Shown one piece after another: positions 27,524 through 35,158 of a stretch of DNA of 64,000 bases. The notes under the pieces are model-generated. The model made no database searches. It was not told the origin of the DNA and saw nothing but the letters and a program-made list of their open reading frames with translations. How positions within the stretch are numbered: the first letter of the stretch is position 1; every line of letters starts with the position of its first letter. Source of the DNA: JOPF133 sp052144935 (lineage in GTDB: Bacteria; Acidobacteriota; Terriglobia; Bryobacterales; Bryobacteraceae); NCBI GenBank assembly GCA_052144935.1, contig JBKQPR010000268.1, forward strand, positions 1 to 64,000. The letters run 5' to 3'. The translations under genes and the position numbers were made by a program.

Positions 27524-29342
27524 TCTGATTGCCGGTATCGACTTAGGCACTACCAATTCGGAAATCGCCGCGTTCACTCGCGGCCAGGTGCGGGTGCTCG
27601 GGCCTGGAGATACGCGCATGCTGCCCTCCTGCGTGGGGTTTTCGCCAGCCGGAGAACTGCTGGTGGGCGAGGCGGCGCGCAACCAGCAGGCGCTTTATCC
27701 GGAGCGCACCGTGCGCAGCATCAAGCGCAAGATGGGCAGCGATGAAAAAGTCCGCGTGGGCAGCAAGGATTTTCTGCCGCAGGAGATCTCCGCGCTGATC
27801 CTGCGCGAACTCGCGGAGTGGGCGCACCGCGCGCTGGGCGAGCGCCCGCAGAGGGCCGTGATCACCGTGCCCGCTTACTTTTCGGATGCGCAACGAAACG
27901 CCACGCGCGAGGCCGGCGCCCTGGCCGGACTGGAAGTGGTGCGCATTCTCAACGAGCCCACGGCGGCCAGCCTGGCTTACGGCTACGGCGACGGATCGCG
28001 GCACACGGTGCTCATTTACGACCTGGGCGGCGGCACCTTCGATGTCTCGGTGGTGACGGTGGAGGGCGACATCACCGAGGTGCTGGCGAGTCACGGCAAC
28101 AACCACCTGGGCGGCGACGACTTCGACGATCTGCTGGCGGAGCGCCTGGCGACGGAGTTCGAAAAGCGGCACGGTGTGGATCTCCGCCAGGGACACCCGG
28201 CGGCCAAGGCGCGGCTCTGGTGGGCGGCCGAAGAGGCCAAGAAGAAACTGAGCTTCGAGCCGTATGTCCAGATCCGCGAGGAGGCGCTGGTCAGCAAGCT
28301 CTTCAGGCCCCTGCACCTGGAACTCGAGATTTCGCGCGAAGAATATGAGGCCATGATTCGTCCGCTGGTGGAATCCACGCTCGACAGCGTGTCCAAAGCG
28401 CTGCAGGATTCCGGCAAGAAGCCCGGCGACATGGATGCGATTCTGCTGGTGGGCGGCTCGACGCGCACGCCGCTGGTCTCCAGCCTGCTCATCGAAAAAA
28501 CCGGTTTGGAGCCGCGCCAGGACGTGCATCCGGATCTGGCCGTGGCGCTGGGCGCCGGTGTGATGGCGTCGCGCCTCGCCGGGCGCGCGGTGGAACGCGT
28601 GCTGGTGGACGTTTCGCCGTACTCCTTCGGAGTCTCCTATCTCGGCGAGCGCGGCGGATATCCCTATCCGCACTGTTACAAGCCCATTATCCGGCGCAAT
28701 ACGCCGCTGCCTTTGACGCGCACCGAGCAGTACATGACAAGCCACCCCTATCAAACCGAGGTGGATATCCACGTATACCAGGGCGACGACGAGGACGCGC
28801 TGAAGAACATCCTGGTAGGGGACTTTCGCGTCGAAGGCCTGACCTCCATGGAGGATGCCAACGAGATTCTCTGCCGTATGCGCCTCGATCTGGACGGGAT
28901 TCTGGAGGTCGCGGCGGTGGAGAAGCGGACCGGTAAATCGAAGCAAATCCGGATCGCCAATGCGCTGCGCGCCAAGAGCGCCGAGGAGATTGCGGCGGGG
29001 CGGAAGCGGATTCAGGAGTTGTACGAGACGCGCGGCGAGACGATGGACGACGAGTGGGAGACGACCGCAGAGCTCGAAGACGACGTGGTGGATGCGGGCG
29101 CCCAGGTGATCGAAATGCCGGCCCTGCCGGCCGCTGCGCGCGCGGACGGCGACGCGGAAATTGAGAGCCTGCTGGAGCGTTCACGCGGGCTGCTCGCGAA
29201 AATGCACGCGGAAGACCGCGAGGAGGCCATCGATCTGCACGAGAAAATCGATACGGCCGTGGCCTCGGGCGACGCGGCGGCGTTGAAGCAGGCCACCGGC
29301 GCGCTGAAGGAGTTGCTGTTCTTCGTCGAGGGCCGGCATTGA
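27516..29342 (+). CDS. dnaK: Hsp70/DnaK-type chaperone (accessory paralog)
   Basis: This 608-residue protein starts MSDLIAGIDLGTTNSEIAAF (phosphate 1). It carries VITVPAYFSDAQRNATREAG, ILNEPTAASLAYGYG, DLGGGTFDVSVV and ILLVGGSTRTPLV, the Hsp70 ATPase signatures. The substrate-binding half is atypical: it begins DVSPYSFGVSYLGERGGYPY rather than the usual VTPLSLGIET, and the lid is short and ends ELLFFVEGRH without the EEVD-like or Gly-rich tail. From family knowledge this is a divergent DnaK acting on a restricted client set. The local J-domain, GrpE and helical-repeat genes support a self-contained chaperone system. A housekeeping dnaK is presumably elsewhere. Confidence 0.93.
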   Translation: MSDLIAGIDLGTTNSEIAAFTRGQVRVLGPGDTRMLPSCVGFSPAGELLVGEAARNQQALYPERTVRSIKRKMGSDEKVRVGSKDFLPQEISALILRELAEWAHRALGERPQRAVITVPAYFSDAQRNATREAGALAGLEVVRILNEPTAASLAYGYGDGSRHTVLIYDLGGGTFDVSVVTVEGDITEVLASHGNNHLGGDDFDDLLAERLATEFEKRHGVDLRQGHPAAKARLWWAAEEAKKKLSFEPYVQIREEALVSKLFRPLHLELEISREEYEAMIRPLVESTLDSVSKALQDSGKKPGDMDAILLVGGSTRTPLVSSLLIEKTGLEPRQDVHPDLAVALGAGVMASRLAGRAVERVLVDVSPYSFGVSYLGERGGYPYPHCYKPIIRRNTPLPLTRTEQYMTSHPYQTEVDIHVYQGDDEDALKNILVGDFRVEGLTSMEDANEILCRMRLDLDGILEVAAVEKRTGKSKQIRIANALRAKSAEEIAAGRKRIQELYETRGETMDDEWETTAELEDDVVDAGAQVIEMPALPAAARADGDAEIESLLERSRGLLAKMHAEDREEAIDLHEKIDTAVASGDAAALKQATGALKELLFFVEGRH

Positions 29343-29821
29343 TCCGATCCATTCGAGTGGCGCACGGGCTCGTGCGCGCCGCGTCGGCATTCCTGTCGAC
29401 ATTGGCCGGGCGCACTCCAGAGGCGGCCTCTGGCAGGGTCCAGGACGCGCCACCGAGGCCACCGAGGACTCTTTCCTCAGGACGGTGCCGCGCCGGCGTC
29501 GAGAACCGCTGCCCGGTCTGCCAGGCGCGTTTTCGCGGCGCGCGGATCTGCTCGCGTTGCGGCGCCGACCTGGAGCCGCTGATGCGGCTGGCGGTGAGGG
29601 CTTGGCAATTGCGCCAGGCAGCCCGGCAGGCGCTGGACGCCGGAGACGTGGAGCGGGCACTAGGGCTTGCCACCGAGGCGCAAGACGTCCAAAGCACCGA
29701 GAGTGGAGAGGCGTTACGGTTGCTAGGCGCGTGGTTGAAGACTGGATGGGCGTCGTCATCCTCTTACTCGTCGCCGCGGCAGCCGGCCGCAGCGCGGGTA
29801 TCCGCCGGCGCACGGCGTTAG
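29339..29821 (+). CDS. Zinc-ribbon protein at the end of the Hsp70 operon
   Basis: The open frame runs from a TTG overlapping the dnaK stop. The only clear motif is a two-CxxC zinc ribbon, NRCPVCQARFRGARICSRCG (about residues 57-76). A short helix pair follows, LAVRAWQLRQAARQALDAGD and VERALGLATEAQDVQ, like one TPR-type hairpin. The C-terminus is low-complexity and merges with repeat-like DNA. The start codon is uncertain: no good Shine-Dalgarno was seen. Conserved operon position suggests it belongs with the chaperone set. Confidence 0.55.
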   Translation: MIRSIRVAHGLVRAASAFLSTLAGRTPEAASGRVQDAPPRPPRTLSSGRCRAGVENRCPVCQARFRGARICSRCGADLEPLMRLAVRAWQLRQAARQALDAGDVERALGLATEAQDVQSTESGEALRLLGAWLKTGWASSSSYSSPRQPAAARVSAGARR

Positions 29822-30060
29822 GCCCACATCACTTGTCGCCCGGCCCGCCGGCCGTACCCTGCCACTCCTCTTGCCCACCGGCCCGCCGGCCCCGCGCCAC
29901 TCCTCTCGCCCACCGGCCTGCCGCGCGCCACCCCCCACCGCCCCGCTTGCTCCGGCCGCCGCGCGCCACCCCAGCGCCACTCCTCTTACCTCCGGCCGCC
30001 GACCGAAACCCCGCGCGCTGCACCACTTGCCCCCGGGCCCGGCGCGCCACCCCTTAGCGG
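29822..30060. repeat. Degenerate GC-rich repeat tract
   Basis: Irregular repeats of GCCACTCCTCT followed by CCGGCCCGCCGGCC-like blocks occur near 29859, 29896 and 29977. Open frames here are simple-sequence artefacts on both strands. The tract lies between convergent genes and holds no gene; transcripts could form strong secondary structure. Confidence 0.55.
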
Positions 30061-30108
30061 TCCAACCTTGGGGGCACCGTGCGCGGGTGAAACAATCGTA
30101 GCTGCCGA

Positions 30109-31077
30109 TCATGCCAGGAAGGCTCGCCAGGTGGTAACCACGAGCGCGTGGGTGACCACGCCGGCGCGAATGCCGCCCGCCTGATTGCGCGCGTGGCCGC
30201 AACACCAGCCCAGAATGGAGGTGAGGAGCGCCCAGCGCCAGTTGGGGAAGTCACGAAAGAAGAGGTGGGCGGCGCCGAACAAGGCGGAGGTGACCAGGAG
30301 CGCCAGGGAAGCCCGCTTGGTCCACTGCTCCAACCAGCCCTGGAGCACCCCACGGACGAAGAACTCCTCGGAGAGGGCGATCACCCAAAAGAAGCCCAGG
30401 AATGTGGCGGCGATCTTCCATAGCGGCGCCGGGGCCGTGAAATGCACGGCTTTGAGCGCCAGGCCCAAGGGGAGGCCCACGGCGGCGAAGTAGAGGTAGT
30501 GGCGCAGGCCGATGGTCCACTCCGCGCGCGTGGGGAAAAATCCGTAGCCGGTCCGGACGCCGCGCGCCACCATCAGCACGGGGACGGCGATTTCAATCAG
30601 CGCCACGTGGCCCAGTTCGATGAGGTCCTTTTGCAGCGCCGGATGAACCGCGATGTAGATGGCGTCCAGGTAGCCGCTCAGCAGCACCAGCGGAATGAGC
30701 GTCAGAAAAGCCAGGTCGGCGATGGGGGAATGGGCGCGCGACGGCCGGTACCAGAGACCGAACAGCAGGGCCATGGCCACGAGGCGCGCCAATCCGCCCC
30801 AGTGAAACTGGATGCCGCCGCCGAGCCAGCCGGTGAGGTAAGGCGCCAGAGCCGCGGCCAGCACATAGGCGGGGAGCCGCGGTCCGCCGATCCGCTTACG
30901 CAGCCGGGGAAACGCCGGAACCAGATAGAATGGAAAGGCCACGAGGAAGGCGGCCACCACCGGCAGAGCCGCCTGGTTTGGAATGCCTTTGTACCGTGCG
31001 TATAAAACGCCCGCCGCGCTCAGCGCCACCCAGCCGGCCAGGACCACCGCCAGGAAGCCGCGGAGCGATTTGACCAT
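30109..31077 (-). CDS. CPBP family intramembrane glutamic protease-like protein
   Basis: The product has 322 residues from the ATG at 31077 (MVKSLRGFLAVVLAGWVALS); an ATG at 31086 is also possible. It has eight or so membrane segments. The C-terminal third holds the CPBP/Abi core: SEEFFVRGVLQGWLE (motif 1, EExxxR), FGAAHLFF (motif 2 with histidine) and a final histidine in VVTHALVV. CPBP proteins are membrane proteases of the Rce1 type. Targets here are unknown. Its start region overlaps the divergent secreted-protein gene, so the two share a promoter zone. Confidence 0.85.
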   Translation of the reverse strand: MVKSLRGFLAVVLAGWVALSAAGVLYARYKGIPNQAALPVVAAFLVAFPFYLVPAFPRLRKRIGGPRLPAYVLAAALAPYLTGWLGGGIQFHWGGLARLVAMALLFGLWYRPSRAHSPIADLAFLTLIPLVLLSGYLDAIYIAVHPALQKDLIELGHVALIEIAVPVLMVARGVRTGYGFFPTRAEWTIGLRHYLYFAAVGLPLGLALKAVHFTAPAPLWKIAATFLGFFWVIALSEEFFVRGVLQGWLEQWTKRASLALLVTSALFGAAHLFFRDFPNWRWALLTSILGWCCGHARNQAGGIRAGVVTHALVVTTWRAFLA

Positions 31078-31804
31078 CGCGCTCATTCTAGCATCCGCGC
31101 TTTTGTCCGCCCCGTGCTCCGCGCCGCTGGCCGCTGAAGACCCGCCGCCCAACCTGACGAAACTGGTGGCGCACCGCGAAAGCGAGACGGAAGCCGAACG
31201 CAATGAGTATATGTACCGGCAGACCGTTACGCTGGAGGAACTGGACAGCCACGGCGGCGTCCAGGGGCACTACCAGGAGGTGCGCGACGTGGTCTTTTCG
31301 CCCCAACACGAACGCTCCGAAGAATTCGTGGGGAGGCCGCAGAACGGCTTGAAGTCTTTGAAGCTCACCGAGGAGGATTTTCGCGACGTGCGCGACATCC
31401 AGCCGCTGGTGCTCACGGAAGATCGCCTGTGGAACTATGAGACCAGGTTCCGCGGCGAGGAAACTATGGATGACGTGGATTGCTGGGTTCTGCAGGTGCG
31501 CCCGCGGCAGATTCTGGAAGGCCAGCGCTTCTTCGACGGGCTGGTCTGGGTGGACAAGAAAGAGTACAACATCGTGCGGATGGAGGGGCAAGCCGTTCCG
31601 CAGATCCGGAGCACCAAGAGCGAGAATCTGTTTCCGCGCTTCACCACCATCCGGAAGCCCATGGACGGCAAACACTGGTTTCCGGCCTACACCTATGCGG
31701 ACGATACCCTGTACTTCCGCGGCGGCCCGCAGCGCGAGCGGCTGCGGATCTCATACGCCAATTATCGGCGATTCGGGGCGGTGTCGACGTTTACGCCCAA
31801 GTGA
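31070..31804 (+). CDS. Secreted beta-rich protein (outer-membrane lipoprotein carrier-like)
   Basis: The product has 244 residues if translation starts at the TTG at 31070, giving LTIALILASALLSAPCSAPL as signal peptide. An upstream ATG at 30983 would add a basic 29-residue stretch and looks less natural. The mature part has repeated beta strands, for example NEYMYRQTVTLEELDSHGGV and DDVDCWVLQVRPRQILEGQR, then FDGLVWVDKKEYNIVRMEGQ. This pattern resembles LolA/LolB-like or MucB-type barrels seen in many acidobacterial proteins. Function unproven. Divergent from the CPBP gene. Confidence 0.7.
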   Translation: MTIALILASALLSAPCSAPLAAEDPPPNLTKLVAHRESETEAERNEYMYRQTVTLEELDSHGGVQGHYQEVRDVVFSPQHERSEEFVGRPQNGLKSLKLTEEDFRDVRDIQPLVLTEDRLWNYETRFRGEETMDDVDCWVLQVRPRQILEGQRFFDGLVWVDKKEYNIVRMEGQAVPQIRSTKSENLFPRFTTIRKPMDGKHWFPAYTYADDTLYFRGGPQRERLRISYANYRRFGAVSTFTPK

Positions 31805-31936
31805 ACAGCCGCCGCTACGGAACAAATCCCTCGGTGTTGGGCTTGCGCGCACCAGGATCCAACGCGGGCCCGCCGCGGCGGCGCCGGAAATCTGCCACTC
31901 GCCGGATCGGTCCGATGGCCGCTCCGCGCCGGTGGT

Positions 31937-32863
31937 TCACCCCAGGTAATCGAACAGGGTCGAAGTCGGCATCTTGGCCTGCATCTGAAGGGCTGCCTGT
32001 TCGGCGGTGCTCGCCTGGGTCAATTCCATCACGGCCGTGGGAATATCGGCATCCTCCGTATTGCCGATCTCGGTCTGCAACTGGGTGTTGTTGGTGTTGG
32101 CGAACGTCTGCGCATTCTGGATCTGGTCCTCCACGCCGCCGTAGAATTCCTGCATGGAATTCAAGTGGTCGCCGGCGGCCTGCAAATTGGAAATGGTGGC
32201 TCCGATCGCATCGCTATTGCCGCCGGCCAGGGCGTTGTATAAGTTATTCAGGGCCTGAAAGACATTGTCGTTCGCATAACTGCCGTCCGCGTTGCGGTCG
32301 TCAAAGATCTGTTGGGCAGTCAGCGAGGCGGCGAAGGAGCCTCCCTGGGGGTCCTCGATCTGCCGCGTCGCGGCGGCCGTGGACCCCTGGTCGACGGAAT
32401 TGGTTGCCGTGGCGGTGGGATCGAAAGTATACGCCTGGGTTCCATCGTCGTCCCCGCTGAAGATGAAGCGGCCCTGCACGGTCGTGTTGCTGTTGGCCAC
32501 CATTTGTTGCTGGATCGCCTGGACTTGCTGCGCGAGTTCCTGTTGCGAAGCCGCGGTCGTGGTGGCATTGGCGCCCTCGGTGGCCACGGTGACCGCCTGG
32601 TCCATGAGCTGGATCGAAGAGCTCAGGGCGTTGTCCGCGGCTTGGGCATCGCTTCCGGCCAGCGTTAGGTTGGTTTGGATCTGGGTGTTGCTCGCCAAGT
32701 CCGAGCGGAGCTGCAGCAGGCTGCTGATCTGGTCGGGGTCATCCGACGGCACGGCGATCTTCAACCCCGAGGAGACCTGCTGGTTGGCCTCGGCCAGTTC
32801 CTGCTGAATCTGCCCGAGATTGGCGATGAACAGTTGTGACGATCCTTGCAGAAGGGAAATCAT
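31937..32863 (-). CDS. flgL: Flagellar hook-filament junction protein FlgL (HAP3)
   Basis: This 308-residue protein starts MISLLQGSSQLFIANLGQIQ and shows ANQQVSSGLKIAVPSDDPDQ, the flagellin-family N-terminal D0/D1 helix. It ends with VMELTQASTAEQAALQMQAK and a C-terminal helix that pairs with it. The middle is variable and beta-rich (GRFIFSGDDDGTQAY). FlgL caps the HAP1 ring before flagellin polymerises. The last of four genes flgM-flgN-flgK-flgL; 13 bases separate it from flgK. Confidence 0.92.
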   Translation of the reverse strand: MISLLQGSSQLFIANLGQIQQELAEANQQVSSGLKIAVPSDDPDQISSLLQLRSDLASNTQIQTNLTLAGSDAQAADNALSSSIQLMDQAVTVATEGANATTTAASQQELAQQVQAIQQQMVANSNTTVQGRFIFSGDDDGTQAYTFDPTATATNSVDQGSTAAATRQIEDPQGGSFAASLTAQQIFDDRNADGSYANDNVFQALNNLYNALAGGNSDAIGATISNLQAAGDHLNSMQEFYGGVEDQIQNAQTFANTNNTQLQTEIGNTEDADIPTAVMELTQASTAEQAALQMQAKMPTSTLFDYLG

Positions 32864-32876
32864 AGTCTCCTTACGA

Positions 32877-34358
32877 TCATGTTGTGGTAGCAGGATCGAT
32901 CATGTCGATCACATTCGAGGTGATCTCGTCCAGCACGCTCAGGAATTTCGAGGCCGCGTCATAAGATTGCTGCACCTGCAGCAGCAGGGCGGCCTGCTGG
33001 TCGAGGTTGACCCCCGAGACCTGCTGCCGCAGATTCTGCGCCTGGGCTACCGCCGATTGCTGCACCGTCAAGTCGCCGTTGGCGGTGTTCAGGTCGTTTC
33101 CCACGCGCGACGCCAATGCCCCGTAAAAGGAGCTGAAACTAATGCTGGCGCCGTCGAGTTCACCCTCCTCGGACGGGCTCTGCGGGTCGGCCATTTGGGA
33201 AAGCGCCAGGGCTATGCCGTTGGACACCTCGGCGGCGGAATCGGTGGCCGGCTGGATGGCCGCCAACTGCTCCGGAGTAATGGTGGAACTCACCGCCAGG
33301 CTGGCGGCCACATTGGTAGCGTTGCTGGTGTCGTAGGTGAACAGCGGAACGCCGGGAGTGGGCGGCACATTATTGGCTGGGTCTCCATCCGAGATGTTGC
33401 CGCTGGTCAGCAGACCGTTCACGCAATCGGCGAACTGTTGAGCCATCACGTTCAGATCGCCGGCCTGGTTGCCATCGCCAATGTAAGACGGCAGGACGGT
33501 GTTGGCGACGTTGAGGAGCGCGCCCAACTGCCCGCCGGTGGTCGCCGCCGTAATATCGGCCCCGGAGGACGAGAGAATCGCCGCCGACGCGGGCGAGTTG
33601 GGATAGGTGGCATCGGCCGCTTCGACCGGTTGATAGGAGATCTGGTATTGTCGATCCCCCACCAACAGGGGGGTCTGCCCGTTCATCAGTATCTCGTAGG
33701 AACCGTCGGATTGCTGCATGGCGCTGAAATCGACGTATTGCGAGAGCTGCTCGAGGGTGGAATTGACCTCGGCGTCGAGGCTCGCATCGTGGGTCTGGCC
33801 GTCGAGAAGCTGCTTGTTGTAACCCTGGAGCTGCCCCACCAGTTGGTTGACCTGGGTAACCGAATCCTGGATCTGGCCGGTGGTCTGCTGGGCCACACCA
33901 TCCAGATCGGATGCGGTCTGTTGAAACGCCTGTGCGAGGGCCGAGGCGCTGGTGAGCACGGTCTGTTGCGCGTTGCTATCGGTGGGAGTCTGCGCCCATG
34001 CGGAGAAACTGGAGTACAGGTTGTTCAGAGCGGCCGAAATGCCGGACTGTCCGGTAATGTCGAAGACCGACTGTAGCGAGGTCAGACTGTCGACGTTTTG
34101 CTGGGCCTGGCCCAACAGTACGGTCTGGCTCCGTACGGCCTGCTCCGCGTATTGGTCCCGTGAGCTGACCACCTCACCGGCTTGAACTCCACCCATAGCG
34201 CCGGTGGACGTATCGAAGGGCAGGGGCTCCAGGTTCTGGGTCTGTTCGGCGTAGCCCGGAGTACTGGAGTTGGCGACGTTGTTTTGCACCACTGCCAGCA
34301 CCTGATCGTAGGCATTCAGGGCTCCGGCGGTGATCTCTAAACTCGCGAGCAGATTCAA
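32877..34358 (-). CDS. flgK: Flagellar hook-associated protein FlgK (HAP1)
   Basis: This 493-residue protein starts LASLEITAGALNAYDQVLAV with VVQNNVANSSTPGYAEQ, the classic FlgK rod/hook-type opening. It ends in QQAALLLQVQQSYDAASKFL and SVLDEIT. A central region rich in Ser/Thr/Asn forms the variable domains. FlgK forms the first junction layer between hook and filament. Its start is one base from the stop of the FlgN-like gene. Length is in the usual range (about 450-650). Confidence 0.95.
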   Translation of the reverse strand: MNLLASLEITAGALNAYDQVLAVVQNNVANSSTPGYAEQTQNLEPLPFDTSTGAMGGVQAGEVVSSRDQYAEQAVRSQTVLLGQAQQNVDSLTSLQSVFDITGQSGISAALNNLYSSFSAWAQTPTDSNAQQTVLTSASALAQAFQQTASDLDGVAQQTTGQIQDSVTQVNQLVGQLQGYNKQLLDGQTHDASLDAEVNSTLEQLSQYVDFSAMQQSDGSYEILMNGQTPLLVGDRQYQISYQPVEAADATYPNSPASAAILSSSGADITAATTGGQLGALLNVANTVLPSYIGDGNQAGDLNVMAQQFADCVNGLLTSGNISDGDPANNVPPTPGVPLFTYDTSNATNVAASLAVSSTITPEQLAAIQPATDSAAEVSNGIALALSQMADPQSPSEEGELDGASISFSSFYGALASRVGNDLNTANGDLTVQQSAVAQAQNLRQQVSGVNLDQQAALLLQVQQSYDAASKFLSVLDEITSNVIDMIDPATTT

Positions 34359-34359
34359 G

Positions 34360-34722
34360 CTAACCTCTCAAAAATAGCCGGTTGGGTCTCAGCACTGGAG
34401 CTGCCTGCCCGCCCGGCAGGTATCCCCCCGTCCGTGCTCCCAACATCTGCGCCCAGCGCGAGTGAAATCGATACACGTTGTCGAGCAGGCGGCGCGCCTG
34501 CCGGACTCTGGTGCGTAGTTGCAACGCCGCCGCCAGCGCTCCGGCTTCGCCGCCAGCCGCGTCTGGCCCGGCGGAAACCCCGCCCAGTTCCTTACAAGCC
34601 AATTCGATCAGCCCCGCGCAGCCATCCAATACCTCCGGCGAAGCGGCCTTCAATCCGTCCAGTACCCGGTCCATGCGGACCGTCGCAACCCGAAGCCGGC
34701 CGGTCAGCCCCGTGGCGCCCAT
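34360..34722 (-). CDS. FlgN-like flagellar export chaperone candidate
   Basis: This 120-residue helical protein has a low-cysteine sequence with RVATVRMDRVLDGLKAASPE and ARRLLDNVYRFHSRWAQMLG. Its C-terminal helix and position between flgM and flgK match FlgN, which chaperones FlgK and FlgL. Sequence conservation of FlgN is poor, so the call rests mainly on gene order, size and helical content. It lies 2 bases from flgM and 1 base from flgK. Confidence 0.6.
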   Translation of the reverse strand: MGATGLTGRLRVATVRMDRVLDGLKAASPEVLDGCAGLIELACKELGGVSAGPDAAGGEAGALAAALQLRTRVRQARRLLDNVYRFHSRWAQMLGARTGGYLPGGQAAPVLRPNRLFLRG

Positions 34723-34724
34723 GG

Positions 34725-35042
34725 TTATTGGCCTCCGGCCGCGGATAAGGCTTCGGAGACCAGCCCTTTGCTGGCGCCCGCCGCGTTGGGCTGGTAATTG
34801 CCGCTGCGATACGCGGCGGCCAGCGCGGCGACCTTGGCCGTGCGTTGGGTTCCCTGGGTTGACAAGGCTTCGGAGAGCCGTCCGAGTGTCCCCGAGAGCT
34901 CCACCTGGTCTCCGGCGCCGCTCCGGCTGGAGGATTGCGCCCCGCCGGAGGGACTACTCTCCGCCTTCTGCGTGTCCTGCGTGCGCGTAGACCCTGCCGC
35001 CGCCGCGCCCGTCAGATTTCGATCGTAGACTTTCATGTCCAT
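34725..35042 (-). CDS. flgM: Anti-sigma-28 factor FlgM
   Basis: The product has 105 residues (MDMKVYDRNLTGAAAAGSTR). The middle (GDQVELSGTLGRLSEALSTQ) is the FlgM hallmark 'D.V.LS', and the C-terminal helices contain RTAKVAALAAAYRSGNYQPN, the sigma-28-binding segment that normally reads 'V..LR.AI..G.Y.'. FlgM holds FliA inactive until the hook is finished and it is exported. A sigma-28-like promoter (TAAA, 16 bases, GCCGATAT) lies 24 bases upstream of the start, consistent with class-3 expression. Confidence 0.88.
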   Translation of the reverse strand: MDMKVYDRNLTGAAAAGSTRTQDTQKAESSPSGGAQSSSRSGAGDQVELSGTLGRLSEALSTQGTQRTAKVAALAAAYRSGNYQPNAAGASKGLVSEALSAAGGQ

Positions 35043-35065
35043 ACGCCTATCCTCTGCTAAATGAT

Positions 35066-35093
35066 ATATCGGCGGGACGGCGTGGCTTCTTTA
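35066..35093 (-). promoter_or_regulatory. Sigma-28 (FliA)-type promoter for flgM-flgK-flgL
   Basis: On the minus strand TAAA (35090-35093) is followed after 16 bases by GCCGATAT (35066-35073). The FliA consensus is TAAA, 15 bases, GCCGATAA. The -10 box matches 7 of 8 and the site lies 24 bases before the flgM start. Position and strand fit a late flagellar operon. Confidence 0.6.
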
Positions 35094-35126
35094 GGCTGGG
35101 CCAGCGGATTTTGTGAAAAAAAGCTC

Positions 35127-35153
35127 TAAAGTTTCCCGGCCTTCCGCCGATTG
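35127..35153 (+). promoter_or_regulatory. Sigma-28 (FliA)-type promoter toward the sigma-54 activator
   Basis: TAAA at 35127-35130, exactly 15 bases, then GCCGATTG at 35146-35153, matching the consensus at the -35 box and 6 of 8 bases at the -10 box. It faces away from the flgM promoter. The start site would fall near 35160, just at the GTG of the next gene, so translation from the ATG at 35168 would follow if it is used. Confidence 0.45.
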
Positions 35154-35158
35154 CTGGT

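Noticed and set aside
29822..30060. CRISPR array or coding tail
   Set aside because: Repeats are irregular in length and spacing, and the open frames are simple-sequence.
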